Assembly: GCA_001462345.1 (NCBI GenBank)
Contig: LIUM01000019.1
Location: forward strand, 1 to 64,000
DNA: 64,000 bases
From: Fibrobacteria bacterium AD312
GTDB taxonomy: Bacteria > Fibrobacterota > Fibrobacteria > Fibrobacterales > Fibrobacteraceae
Direction: 5' to 3'
A program made the translations under genes and the position numbers. The notes beneath the pieces are model-generated. The model was not told where the DNA came from. It searched no databases and was given only the letters and a program-made list of their open reading frames with translations. Positions 17,564 through 26,423 of this stretch are shown in pieces. Position 1 is the stretch's first letter. Every line of letters starts with the position of its first letter.

Positions 17564-18763
17564 ATGTCAAAAACAAAGTTTCAGGAATATGATGTTGTTA
17601 TTTGTGGGGCTGGTCCTGCTGGTTTGAAAATGGCTTGTGAATTGCAAAAACGAGCTGCAGAGGCCTATAAAATCCTTATTTTGGATAAAAAACCGCCTTG
17701 GCAAGAGCCTATTTTCTGTGCAGAGGCTGTTTCTGCGGATCGATTATCTGCACTGTGGCCTATCCAAGAGTATTGGATTAGACAACGTCTTTCTGGTATA
17801 TATTTTACTTCCCCAAGTCGAGATCGAGCCGAATTTTACAGTAAAGATTGCGGCTTAATTTTGAATAGAGCTCTTTTTCATAAAGAGATGGCTGATACAG
17901 CTTCTTCTATGGGTGTAGAAACCAATTTTAACTCCTTATGCTTAAACGTAGAGTCGTCTTCCGATGGTCGTTGGATCTTAAAAATCAAGTGTTTAGATGA
18001 AGTTTTTGAACTAAAAACTAAAATTATTGTGGATGCCACTGGTCCAGGAGCGAAAATATCTAAAGGGGTTCCTGAATTAGCGGGAATGGAAGCTGGTGAT
18101 GCTGACCTTGAATCAGCTATTTTTGCTGTGGTGGAAGGGGTAGAACATAGTCCTGAGCATATTGAATTATTTTTTGGATCTAAGTTCCCTGGGGGATATG
18201 GCTGGTTATTTCCTCGTGATGGAAAGGAAGTGAATTTAGGCTTTGTTTTAGGCCGTCATCAAGGGAAAAAAGATTCTTCTAGAAAACAGTTAATGGACTT
18301 TATTGAAGAGTATTTTCCTGCGGCAAAAGTAAAAGCGATTTATGGAGGAATGATTGCGTGTGGACAATCCAAAAAACCAATTGCAAAAAATGGTTTTTTC
18401 AAAATTGGAGATGCCGCCAGTTGTGTGAATCCGATTAGCCGTTCTGGAATTGTAGAAGCCATTTTAAATGCAGATATAATGGCTCCAATTGTCTTAGAAT
18501 GGTTGTCTTCAAATTCTCCAGAGAAGTGTCGTGAGATTGAACGCAGAGCATTAGATGCTTGGATGAAATCATTAGGTGAATCTCATCTACAGTTAGCTAA
18601 TGGAAAAGGTATTTTTTCTCAAATTTCAGATAAACAATTTAATAGAGCAACTAAACGTCTAAGCAGGCTCAGTAGAGAAAAAACTACTTTGTTAAGAATA
18701 TTTATTGCGGTATTGTTTTCTACGCCAAGTCTTATATGGAAGCTGCGTTCTTTTATTAGGTGA
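17564..18763 (+). CDS. FAD-dependent oxidoreductase, geranylgeranyl-reductase (GGR) family
   Basis: The N-terminal FAD motif is VVICGAGPAGLKMACEL; FGSKFPGGYGWLFPRDG and KIGDAASCVNPISRSGIVEAI match the GGR-type flavoproteins. Family members reduce isoprenoid double bonds or are related electron-transfer enzymes; the natural substrate here is unknown. The end of the protein is basic with a hydrophobic stretch that may touch the membrane. It ends three bases before the sufE-like gene, a two-gene operon. A squalene synthase is also present in the window (2328), so an isoprenoid substrate is plausible, but this link is inference. Confidence 0.8.
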   Translation: MSKTKFQEYDVVICGAGPAGLKMACELQKRAAEAYKILILDKKPPWQEPIFCAEAVSADRLSALWPIQEYWIRQRLSGIYFTSPSRDRAEFYSKDCGLILNRALFHKEMADTASSMGVETNFNSLCLNVESSSDGRWILKIKCLDEVFELKTKIIVDATGPGAKISKGVPELAGMEAGDADLESAIFAVVEGVEHSPEHIELFFGSKFPGGYGWLFPRDGKEVNLGFVLGRHQGKKDSSRKQLMDFIEEYFPAAKVKAIYGGMIACGQSKKPIAKNGFFKIGDAASCVNPISRSGIVEAILNADIMAPIVLEWLSSNSPEKCREIERRALDAWMKSLGESHLQLANGKGIFSQISDKQFNRATKRLSRLSREKTTLLRIFIAVLFSTPSLIWKLRSFIR

Positions 18764-18766
18764 TTT

Positions 18767-19201
18767 ATGAGTGATATCATTTCAAGACAGCAAGAAATTC
18801 AAACCATATTTCAATCGTTTCAAGACCCAGATGATAAATGGAAGTATCTCATGCGTTTATCAAAAGAACATCCAGGGATGGACGAGTCTTTGAAGGCGGA
18901 GAAATTTATAGTTCAAGGTTGTGCTGCTCGTATGTTTTTAGTCCCTGAATATAAAGAGGGCTTTTTATATTTTCACATGGATACCGAAGGGGGAGCTGAA
19001 AGTCCCCTGATTAGTCGTGGGCTAGGAGCTCTCGCCTTGAAAATCTATAATGGCGTTTCTCCTCGTGATATTTTAAGTACAGATCCTCAATTTTTTCAAA
19101 ATATTGGATTGAATGTCGGGCTTTCTCCAACAAGAGCCAATGGATTTGCAAGCTTGTTAAAACAGATTTATTTATATGCTCGAGTGTTCTCTGCCTTATA
19201 A
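18767..19201 (+). CDS. SufE-family sulfur acceptor protein
   Basis: SufE proteins take persulfide sulfur from a cysteine desulfurase (SufS) and stimulate iron-sulfur cluster assembly. The 144-residue product has the acceptor cysteine C52 in VQGCAARMFL, the SRGLGALALKIYNG helix, the PRDIL segment and the terminal GLNVGLSPTRANGF motif typical of the family. No sufS, sufBCD or iscU is nearby; instead it pairs with the GGR-type flavoprotein gene, three bases upstream. Confidence 0.88.
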   Translation: MSDIISRQQEIQTIFQSFQDPDDKWKYLMRLSKEHPGMDESLKAEKFIVQGCAARMFLVPEYKEGFLYFHMDTEGGAESPLISRGLGALALKIYNGVSPRDILSTDPQFFQNIGLNVGLSPTRANGFASLLKQIYLYARVFSAL

Positions 19202-19442
19202 ATAAAGAGTTGTATTAATAATTACTTTCTCATCCTTTCAATTTGTTTCCTCATAGACGTTTTATTGATGTTTTTGTTATGGACCTTATACGGATTTTTT
19301 GCTGTAGCGAGGGATATTTTGTTTTAAAAAAGAGTTTTATAAACTTCTTTAATGGATTCAATCTCTAGAAAAGCGTTCTTTTTTAAGTAAAAACATTTTT
19401 TTTACATCATTCATTAAATCAATAAAAACTATATTACGCCAT

Positions 19443-19994
19443 ATGATAAGTTTTATGAATTTTATGAATAAGCGTCCTATTGAGGATGGAGAAGAAGGTC
19501 AAGAACCTAAGGCACAAGTTCCTACACGTTTTATGAGTTGGCAAGATGCCATTTTCCTTCTCGTCATTGCTGCATTAGTTGTTGGTGGCTATTATTATTT
19601 TCAGTTCACTAAGCAAAAAGGGACAAAGCAATTTGCCGAATGCCAGAAACTTTATGAAGCAAATGATCTTTTAGCAAGTGAAGCTTGTTACGAAAAAACA
19701 TGGGAATTATCTTATGTTACCGATTCCATGGAGTTAGAGCGCCAAAAACATTTGGGTCTTATTGGTGATAAAAGAACAATTCAAATGGATATTTTCCAAC
19801 AAGTGGAGTCTTCTTTATTAGAAGGAGATACCTCTAAAGCCTTTGAAGAAATGTCTAAAATGACGGAACCATTGCTTCTTTTAGAACAAGAACAGATTCA
19901 ACTTTGGAAAGAATGGTCTCAAAAAAGAGCTATAAAAGCTGCTATTTCTGCCGCAATACCGACTTCTGTAGTGGATTCCACTCAGAAACCGTAA
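19443..19994 (+). CDS. Single-pass membrane protein of unknown function
   Basis: I do not recognise this 183-residue protein. A charged N-terminus (about 1-35) is followed by one transmembrane helix (AIFLLVIAALVVGGYYYFQF, about 36-55) and a helical extracytoplasmic part with TPR-like spacing (QLYEANDLLASEACYEKTWEL region) and an Ala-rich end. The N-in topology is inferred from the charges. The start could also be ATG codons a few residues further in. The 241-bp region upstream has no other gene. The 3' end overlaps the convergent tsaE gene by 53 bases. Confidence 0.65.
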   Translation: MISFMNFMNKRPIEDGEEGQEPKAQVPTRFMSWQDAIFLLVIAALVVGGYYYFQFTKQKGTKQFAECQKLYEANDLLASEACYEKTWELSYVTDSMELERQKHLGLIGDKRTIQMDIFQQVESSLLEGDTSKAFEEMSKMTEPLLLLEQEQIQLWKEWSQKRAIKAAISAAIPTSVVDSTQKP

Positions 19995-20382
19995 TCTTTC
20001 TTTGATTTTCTGAAAGAATTTGGACCTCTATCCAGTGTGTTATTCCTAGGGTATTTTCTCCAAGCCTTTCTGGCCATTCAATTAAAGTAATCCCTTCGCT
20101 AGTAACAAATTGATCCCAACCTATTTCTTCTAAATCTTCAACATGGCTTAGTCTATATAAGTCTAGATGATAGAGAGGTGGTGTGTTTGGGTATTCGTGA
20201 ACAATAGTGTATGTGGGAGAACAAACGGTTCCCTTGAATCCAAGGGCTTTGCAGATGCCTCTTGAAATAACGGTTTTACCAGCACCTAGATTCCCTGATA
20301 TAGCAACAACAGAACCCTGTTTTAGTGTCTTGGCGAATTGCTCTGCCCATGAAAGAGTTTCTGTTTCGTTTTGAACAATCAT
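19942..20382 (-). CDS. tsaE: tRNA threonylcarbamoyladenosine biosynthesis ATPase TsaE
   Basis: TsaE is the small P-loop ATPase of the TsaBDE complex that makes t6A37 in ANN-decoding tRNAs. Walker A GNLGAGKT, SPTYTIVHEY, LYHLDLYRL and LIEWPERL are all present. Length (146) is normal. Its start overlaps the end of nspC by four bases, so it is the second gene of that operon. tsaB and tsaD are not in the window. Confidence 0.95.
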   Translation of the reverse strand: MIVQNETETLSWAEQFAKTLKQGSVVAISGNLGAGKTVISRGICKALGFKGTVCSPTYTIVHEYPNTPPLYHLDLYRLSHVEDLEEIGWDQFVTSEGITLIEWPERLGENTLGITHWIEVQILSENQRKITVSEWNPLQKSVLRQK

Positions 20383-21506
20383 AATTTGTCTCTAAATTGT
20401 TCGTAAGTGAAGTGACGAACTAATTTAAACTGATTTTCTTTTGTCCATATTCCAATATCGGGGTGACGAACGCCATTAAAGAAAGTGGTCTTTACCATGG
20501 TATAGTGGATCATGTCTTCAAAAATGATTTGATCGCCCACTTTTAATGGCTCATCAAATGAGTAGTCTCCAATAACATCTCCAGCAAGACAAGTATTACC
20601 AGTTAATTTATACGTAAACTTTTTTTCTTGAGCAAGGCCACTTCCTCTAACCATTGGACGATAAGGCATTTCAAGACAGTCTGGCATATGGGCGCTTACA
20701 GAAATATTTAATATAGCGATGTCTAATTCGTTGTAGACAAGATCTCCGACAGTGGCAACAAGTTCTCCTGTTTGCCAACCAACGGCCTCTCCAGGTTCAA
20801 GAATAACGTCGATACCAGGGTATCTTTTCTTAAACGAAACAATCAATTGAATTAGTTTTTCAACTTCATAGTCTTTTCTTGTGATGTGGTGACCACCACC
20901 AAAATTCACCCATTTCATTTGAGGAATCCATGCACCAAATTTTTTTTCAAAGGCTTCTAACACCGATTCTAAAGCATCGACATTTTGTTCACACAATGCA
21001 TGAAAATGAAATCCTTCTAACCCTTCTAATAATTCAGGTTTGAATTCTTTTTGAGTAACGCCAAGCCTTGAAAAACGCCCACATGGGTTGTAAAGATCGG
21101 TTTCAACGGTTGAAGATTCAGGGTTTACACGGATTCCAGGACTGACTTTTGATTTGATGATTTTATTCTTAAAATGTTGCCATTGAGAAAAGCTGTTAAA
21201 AGAAATATGGTCAGCAATAGAAATGATTTGATCCATTTCTTGATCTTCATATAGAGGAGCAAAAACATGAACTTCTTTTTTCATCTCGTTTTTTGCAAGA
21301 AGGGCTTCATTTAAACTTGAGGCCGTGGCTCCAGGGAGATATTCGGCAACAATGGGAAAAGTACTCCACATACTAAACCCTTTTAATGCGCAAATTATCT
21401 TGGCGCCTGATTTTTTTTGCACATAATCCAGAATTTCAAGATTATGGCGTAATCGAGTTTCTTCTAACACAAAACAAGGGCTTGGAACGAATCTATAATC
21501 TATCAT
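20379..21506 (-). CDS. nspC: Carboxynorspermidine/carboxyspermidine decarboxylase
   Basis: This PLP enzyme of the alanine-racemase fold (fold type III) decarboxylates carboxynorspermidine or carboxyspermidine, giving norspermidine or spermidine through the alternative polyamine route. The PLP lysine lies in ICALKGFSMW, a glycine-rich phosphate loop is WVNFGGGHHI, and CLAGDVIGDYSF carries the cysteine/aspartate pair of the ODC-like family. Length 375 fits NspC. A TTG-N20-TATATTTG promoter ends four bases from the ATG. Carboxyspermidine dehydrogenase is not in the window. Confidence 0.92.
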   Translation of the reverse strand: MIDYRFVPSPCFVLEETRLRHNLEILDYVQKKSGAKIICALKGFSMWSTFPIVAEYLPGATASSLNEALLAKNEMKKEVHVFAPLYEDQEMDQIISIADHISFNSFSQWQHFKNKIIKSKVSPGIRVNPESSTVETDLYNPCGRFSRLGVTQKEFKPELLEGLEGFHFHALCEQNVDALESVLEAFEKKFGAWIPQMKWVNFGGGHHITRKDYEVEKLIQLIVSFKKRYPGIDVILEPGEAVGWQTGELVATVGDLVYNELDIAILNISVSAHMPDCLEMPYRPMVRGSGLAQEKKFTYKLTGNTCLAGDVIGDYSFDEPLKVGDQIIFEDMIHYTMVKTTFFNGVRHPDIGIWTKENQFKLVRHFTYEQFRDKL

Positions 21507-21510
21507 AGCG

Positions 21511-21541
21511 CAAATATAAAACCTAAGTACGAAAAGCTCAA
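21511..21541 (-). promoter_or_regulatory. TTG-N20-TATATTTG promoter of nspC-tsaE
   Basis: On the minus strand a TTG (21541-21539), a 20-base spacer, and TATATTTG (21518-21511), then four bases to the ATG. It matches the Bacteroidetes -33/-7 consensus. The mRNA would be leaderless or nearly so. Confidence 0.6.
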
Positions 21542-21616
21542 TTTTTTGGCTTTTTTTTTGGATCTTTTTTTAAAAAACATTATTCTTTTACTTCCCTTTA
21601 GTTAAATTTAGCAGTG

Positions 21617-22429
21617 ATGAAATTCTTTTTTAATTCACACTTATCGAGTTTATTTCTCTTTTTGGGTTTTGTAACCGCTTTTTCAGCGGACACTTCTTCT
21701 GTTGCCCCTTCAGTTCTTGCGGATTCCTTAAATAATGCAGGTTCTTTAAGTCTAGCGGATACTTTAAAGAGTGATTTCTCTACAGACAATGCTTTAACCT
21801 CTCCTAGTGGTCTTAAAACGATGGATGAAATCATTGAAGCAAAGCTGGATTCTTTAAGCCGACTTGCTGAAACAAAAGCAGCAGCAAATCGTAATTTGGA
21901 TAGTATTGGTAAAGCTAAATCGGATAGTATGCGAGCTCTTTTAAGCGAAGGCAAATATGTCCAGCGGGTGAAGTACGATAAAAGCAATTTTGACCATTGG
22001 AAAGTAGATACTGTTTTCCAAAAACAAATGAAGAGTAATTTGTCTGGCTCTTGGCACACTCCAATTGTACCTCATGGGCATTCTTTCCGTTGTTCTGAAC
22101 TTCGTTTCTTAGACAACGATACTTTGTATGGTGTTACTCGTACCTATTCTGATTCTAGTCGTTATCAAATGACAGGGGAATATGCTTTCTATGCTCGTTA
22201 TCGCTTTGATGATGACTCTACTATTGTTAGTAGAGAAGTATTCTCTGATCGTAATGTAGTACGTTGGGATTTCATTTTATTTAAGATTGATGGTGATAAA
22301 ATGACTTATCATTTGAAAAAACTTGAGTTTAGAGATCTTAATGACAACTGGTTAAATGCTCTTCAAGGCTTTGATCACGTAGAACCAGAGATTTATTATC
22401 GAGACAGAAAGAACGTAAAAAAGAGATAG
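21617..22429 (+). CDS. Secreted beta-rich protein of unknown function
   Basis: I do not recognise the family. The protein has an N-terminal signal peptide (about 1-24, ending AFSA), a Ser/Ala/Leu/Asp-rich region (about 25-110) and a beta-rich C-terminal half (about 135-270) with alternating patterns such as GSWHTPIVPHGHSFRCSELRF and TGEYAFYARYRFDDDSTIVSR, reminiscent of a lipocalin-like barrel. I start it at the ATG at 21617 rather than the preceding GTG. It ends one base before the FecCD-type permease gene, so it is the first gene of a four-gene operon and may be the periplasmic partner of that transporter (inference). Confidence 0.7.
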   Translation: MKFFFNSHLSSLFLFLGFVTAFSADTSSVAPSVLADSLNNAGSLSLADTLKSDFSTDNALTSPSGLKTMDEIIEAKLDSLSRLAETKAAANRNLDSIGKAKSDSMRALLSEGKYVQRVKYDKSNFDHWKVDTVFQKQMKSNLSGSWHTPIVPHGHSFRCSELRFLDNDTLYGVTRTYSDSSRYQMTGEYAFYARYRFDDDSTIVSREVFSDRNVVRWDFILFKIDGDKMTYHLKKLEFRDLNDNWLNALQGFDHVEPEIYYRDRKNVKKR

Positions 22430-22430
22430 T

Positions 22431-23405
22431 ATGAGCCTTTATCTTAGGCTTTTCTTTCTTTTCCTTTTAGTTGTTTTTTTTTCTGGGCTGACTATGGTTC
22501 TTGGTCCAGCTTCTTTTTCTTTTCATGATTTATTTGATTCTGGGGATTTGAATTCTTTTATTTCCATGGTTCTATTGGAGTTGCGTTTACCCAGAGTTTT
22601 CGCTGCTGTCTTTGCTGGAGCGGCACTATCCGTTGCAGGCCTTTCACTACAAAGCGTTTTTAGAAATCCATTAGCAGGGCCTTTTGTTTTAGGTATAAGC
22701 TCTGGTGCAAGCTTCGGCGTTGCTTTAGTTTTACTTGCAGGTTTCTCGTACGGCTCTTTTGGTCTATTTCCTGCGGCTGCTATTGGGGCTTTTACGGTCA
22801 CTTTTTTGGTGCTGATGTTCTCGCGTTTTTTTGAAAGTTCTTCTATGGTATTAGTGGTTGGTTTGATGATCAGTTATATTGTAGATGCTTGCATTACCTT
22901 GTTAATGCATTTTAGTGAAGCGGAATCTCTTCGTAGTTATGTGGCTTGGGGTATGGGCTCTTTTTCAAGATTAACTCTTTCTAGTGTGCCGTCTTTTTTT
23001 ATTGCTTTTGTTTTAGGTTTATCTTTAATTCTTTTTTCTATGCGATATTTAAATGCCGTTCGTTTAGGAGATGGTTTTGTTAAAGGGCTTGGTTTATCCG
23101 TTCGTTTGTATCAAACCCTAGTTCTTATAGGGGCTTCCATTTTAACTGCCGCTACGACCGTTTTCTGTGGCCCAATTGCCTTTTTAGGGCTTGCTGTTCC
23201 TCATATCGCTTTTGCTCTTTTTAAAACAAGTAATCATCGCGTTTTAATACCAGCATCCATTTTAATTGGAGCGAACCTTTCTTTATGCGTTGGGTTACTT
23301 CCTCAAATTCCATTAAATGCGTTGATGAGTATATTTGGTGTGCCTGTTGTATTTTGGGTTTTGCTTTCCTCTCGTTATAAAAAAAAGGAAAGCTTTTATG
23401 GATAA
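22431..23405 (+). CDS. FecCD-family ABC transporter permease
   Basis: The 324-residue polytopic protein has the BtuC/FecCD pattern: LRLPRVFAAVFAGAALSVAGLSLQ near the N-terminus, NPLAGPFVLGISSGASFG, and PIAFLGLAVPHIAF near the end. Such permeases import iron-siderophores, haem or vitamin B12. The family normally works as a dimer with an ATPase and a periplasmic binding protein; the ATPase follows with an 8-base overlap, but no classical binding protein is in the window. No B12 riboswitch is visible in the ~110-bp region upstream of the operon. Confidence 0.92.
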   Translation: MSLYLRLFFLFLLVVFFSGLTMVLGPASFSFHDLFDSGDLNSFISMVLLELRLPRVFAAVFAGAALSVAGLSLQSVFRNPLAGPFVLGISSGASFGVALVLLAGFSYGSFGLFPAAAIGAFTVTFLVLMFSRFFESSSMVLVVGLMISYIVDACITLLMHFSEAESLRSYVAWGMGSFSRLTLSSVPSFFIAFVLGLSLILFSMRYLNAVRLGDGFVKGLGLSVRLYQTLVLIGASILTAATTVFCGPIAFLGLAVPHIAFALFKTSNHRVLIPASILIGANLSLCVGLLPQIPLNALMSIFGVPVVFWVLLSSRYKKKESFYG

Positions 23406-24120
23406 ACAAATTTTATTAAAAGCAATTAACGTTATTGTTGGATATCAGAAACCCTTAACTTCAGAAATTAATTTCAATTGTTATTCTGGTGAATTGATTT
23501 GTGTTCTTGGACCTAATGGCACAGGGAAAAGTACGTTATTTAAATCGATTGCTGGATTAGTTTCTCCTCTTTTTGGCTCCATTGAACTTTTAGGAAAATC
23601 AATTAAGGAATATTCCCTAAAAGAACGAGCTCAAAATTTAACGACTGTTTTTATGGCTCATTTACTAATTCCAGAAATGACTGTAAGAGAATACGTTTCT
23701 TTAGGACGTACACCTTATGCAGGATTTTTAGATGCAAGAAGTGAAGTTGACATACTAGCCATTCAAAAGGCTCTTGAAGACACGCGCTTAACTGATTTTG
23801 CAGAAAGGCCTATGTATGCTTTAAGTGATGGAGAACGCTCCCGAGTTTTTATTGCGAGAGCGCTTGCTCAAGAAGTTAAAGTCTTGTTATTAGATGAGCC
23901 GACCGCTTTTTTAGATGTTCCCAATACTCTTTTTTTATTTGATTTGCTAAAAAAAATTGTTCGAACTAAAAACAACACCTTATTTCTTAGTACACATAAT
24001 GTGGATTATGCAAAACGTTTTGCAGATCGCATATTGGCTTTTGATGGAAAAGGTCATGTTTCTTTAATGGATGTAAATACTGCTTTTGAAAGTGATTTTT
24101 TGCATTGGATTCACGGCTAA
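23398..24120 (+). CDS. ATPase subunit of the FecCD-type ABC transporter
   Basis: This 240-residue ATPase has Walker A GPNGTGKST, the signature ALSDGERSRVFIARALAQ (LSDGE in place of LSGGQ, as in some FecE/BtuD relatives), Walker B LLLDEPTAFLD and the switch histidine in STHNVDY. An upstream in-frame start exists, but the ATG at 23398 has AGGAAAG in front and overlaps the permease stop (ATGGATAA), which marks translational coupling. Substrate is undetermined: iron-siderophore, haem or cobalamin. Confidence 0.93.
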   Translation: MDKQILLKAINVIVGYQKPLTSEINFNCYSGELICVLGPNGTGKSTLFKSIAGLVSPLFGSIELLGKSIKEYSLKERAQNLTTVFMAHLLIPEMTVREYVSLGRTPYAGFLDARSEVDILAIQKALEDTRLTDFAERPMYALSDGERSRVFIARALAQEVKVLLLDEPTAFLDVPNTLFLFDLLKKIVRTKNNTLFLSTHNVDYAKRFADRILAFDGKGHVSLMDVNTAFESDFLHWIHG

Positions 24121-25040
24121 TGTTTATGAAAATAACAAGGAAAATATTTTTTCTATTCTTATGTCTTCTTTATTGTGGATGTTCTAATACATCGCTTGTT
24201 CCAAAAGAATCAAAAAAACATTTTCTATGGAAAGTATCGGATAGCGATTCTTATGTATGGATTTTAGGCAGTATTCATATGGCGGATTCTTCTTTTTATC
24301 CTCTTGATCCAGTCATTACGAATGCCTTTAAAGAATCAGAATCCCTTGTTCTTGAAATAGATCTTTCTGATGATAGCATTAAAAATGAGTCGGTTTCTCT
24401 TTCGATGGATTTAGGAGTGTTACCAACAGGTCAATTATTACAAGATATTCTACCAGATACAACGTTCTCTCAATTGGATTCTTTGGTACGCTCTTGGGGA
24501 TTATCCATAGACTTGTTTAATAATTTTAAGCCTTGGATGGTTGCCATGCAAATCAGTGCAATCGCTATAGAACGTACAGGCTTTTCATCGGAGTGGGGAA
24601 TAGAATCTTTCTTGATGGATCAAGCTGTTTTATTAGGTAAAGGAATTATTAGTTTAGAATCTCCTGCAACACAAATTAATGCAATAGCGAATTCTGATTC
24701 TTTGGGTGTTTTTTATTTAGAGGAAACCTTAAAAGAAATAACTCAAATCAAGAATTTACTTTTTCAGATTGCAATCGCGTGGCAAGAAGGAAATGCTCCA
24801 AAACTTAGGTCTTTATTGAACCCCGAAGACAAAACAAGAAATAAAAATGAGAAAGAAATGGAAGCGATCTTAAATAAAAAAATCTATACCGATCGAAATA
24901 AAGGCATGGTTAACCAAATAGAACAATTTTTAAGAAATAATAAAAAGTATTTTATTGCTGTGGGTGTCGCTCATTTGATTGACGACGATAATGTGATTCA
25001 GTCGCTTGAAAAAAACGGTTTTAAGGTTGAATCTTATTAA
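24120..25040 (+). CDS. TraB/GumN-family lipoprotein
   Basis: The N-terminus is a lipoprotein signal with lipobox-like LLYCGC-SN, and the mature part has the TraB/GumN pattern: LWKVSDSDSYVWILGSIHMAD near the start, then a late YFIAVGVAHLIDDDNVIQSLEKNG. The superfamily (EreA/ChaN, TraB/Tiki) includes metalloproteases and haem-binding proteins; the GSxH and GxxH motifs seen here are the metal sites. The ATG at 24120 overlaps the ATPase stop (TAATG); a second ATG lies at 24126. Placement at the end of the FecCD operon suggests a role in iron or haem handling, which is inference. Confidence 0.85.
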   Translation: MFMKITRKIFFLFLCLLYCGCSNTSLVPKESKKHFLWKVSDSDSYVWILGSIHMADSSFYPLDPVITNAFKESESLVLEIDLSDDSIKNESVSLSMDLGVLPTGQLLQDILPDTTFSQLDSLVRSWGLSIDLFNNFKPWMVAMQISAIAIERTGFSSEWGIESFLMDQAVLLGKGIISLESPATQINAIANSDSLGVFYLEETLKEITQIKNLLFQIAIAWQEGNAPKLRSLLNPEDKTRNKNEKEMEAILNKKIYTDRNKGMVNQIEQFLRNNKKYFIAVGVAHLIDDDNVIQSLEKNGFKVESY

Positions 25041-25074
25041 AAAAAGAGATTTTACTTTGAGTCATTCTCTTTTT
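25041..25074. terminator. Candidate bidirectional terminator between convergent genes
   Basis: Nine-base perfect arms AAAAAGAGA/TCTCTTTTT with a 16-base loop, directly after the TraB-family stop and reaching into the end of the sigma-54 activator gene. The loop is long, so confidence is limited. Confidence 0.4.
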
Positions 25075-26413
25075 CAATGTTTCTAAATTGTAATCCAATT
25101 CGTGTGGCTCTATTATGAAGAGCTGTTCTTAACATACCAAAAGCGGCCGCTGTTTTTGTTATAGAAGAATCGTTTTCTAAGAACTTTTGACGAATAAATT
25201 CTCGTTCTTCTTCTAGTTGATGTTTCTTAAATTCTATATAGTTCAGGCCGTTCCAGAGTTTTTCTTTTCCGTTTGATTTTTTATTGGATGTAATGTGGTC
25301 TATGATTATATTATCGACTTGAATCTCTGTAGTTTCTGTAAACGAAATGGCTCGATGAATGGTATTTTCAAGTTCTCTAATATTTCCTGGCCAGTCGTGA
25401 AGTTTTAGTTTTGCAAGCGCTTCTTTTGATAAAGAATACGATTTTGAAGGAGGAGCATATTTCTTTATAAAATGATTTGATAAATCCTCAATATCTTCAA
25501 TGCGTTCTTTTAGGGAAGGGACTTCAATTGGAATCACATTTAATCTGTAAAATAGATCTTCACGAAAACGTCCTTTTTGAACCTCTTCTTTTAAATTTCT
25601 ATTTGTGGCTGCAATCAGACGAACGGAAACTTTCTTTGTAATATTTGAGCCCACACGACGAATTTCTCCCTCTTGGAGTGCTCGAAGCAATTTCGTTTGC
25701 ATAGCAAGAGGCATGTCTCCTATTTCATCAAGAAATAGAGCCCCGTTATCGGCTTCTTCAAAAAGGCCTACTCGATCTACGCTCGCACCTGTAAAAGCTC
25801 CTCTTGTGTGCCCAAAAAGCTCGCTTTCGAAGAGATTTTCTGGGATAGCGCTGCAATTTACAATGATTAAGTGCGGTTGTACGCTTGCAATGGCTTTGGC
25901 GACGAGCTCTTTTCCAACGCCTGATTCTCCTTGAATTAAAACAGTTCCCTTGTGAGGAATGATTTGCTCGATTTTTTTATACAACGCTTGCATGGGTTTG
26001 CTATGGCCAACAAGTTTACTGAGGCTTTCCTTAAATTTTTGCTTAAACACATAAACATCTTTGAGCTTTAGAATATGACTCATTAATTGAAGCTTGACGT
26101 GTTCAATATCTAAGAAAATTGTGAGCACATTTTGAATGGATGGAGGATAAGACTCAAGAGGGTGAGAACTAAAACCAATCCATAGAGAATCAGAATAAAA
26201 TTCCTGAAGTTTTTCGATAGAATGAGGTTGAATAAAAGGCGACTCTAAGTTAATGATCAAAATCATTGGAGAAAAGTGAGGGCGTAAAATTACATCTTCT
26301 GAAAAAAATACTTCGTAGTCGACGCTAGAAAGAACGTCTAAGATAAATGAAGCGATCGGAGTCTCTTCACTTAGAAGTAATATTTTCGTTTTTGGAGAAG
26401 ACACCAAAGGCAT
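25052..26413 (-). CDS. Sigma-54-dependent activator with degenerate receiver domain
   Basis: This NtrC-type regulator has an AAA+ domain with Walker A GESGVGKE, the sigma-54 contact loop GAFTGA and Walker B LFLDEIGD, followed by a Fis-like helix-turn-helix near the C-terminus (SITKTAAAFGMLRTALHNRA). The N-terminal ~115 residues look like a response-regulator receiver, but the phospho-aspartate position reads ILIINLESP and the acidic pair near the start reads LLLSEE, so it is probably not phosphorylated. No histidine kinase is nearby. It implies an rpoN elsewhere. It is 10 bases upstream of proC's stop, so it may be co-transcribed with proC. Confidence 0.93.
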   Translation of the reverse strand: MPLVSSPKTKILLLSEETPIASFILDVLSSVDYEVFFSEDVILRPHFSPMILIINLESPFIQPHSIEKLQEFYSDSLWIGFSSHPLESYPPSIQNVLTIFLDIEHVKLQLMSHILKLKDVYVFKQKFKESLSKLVGHSKPMQALYKKIEQIIPHKGTVLIQGESGVGKELVAKAIASVQPHLIIVNCSAIPENLFESELFGHTRGAFTGASVDRVGLFEEADNGALFLDEIGDMPLAMQTKLLRALQEGEIRRVGSNITKKVSVRLIAATNRNLKEEVQKGRFREDLFYRLNVIPIEVPSLKERIEDIEDLSNHFIKKYAPPSKSYSLSKEALAKLKLHDWPGNIRELENTIHRAISFTETTEIQVDNIIIDHITSNKKSNGKEKLWNGLNYIEFKKHQLEEEREFIRQKFLENDSSITKTAAAFGMLRTALHNRATRIGLQFRNIEKENDSK

Positions 26414-26423
26414 TTCTGCCCCA

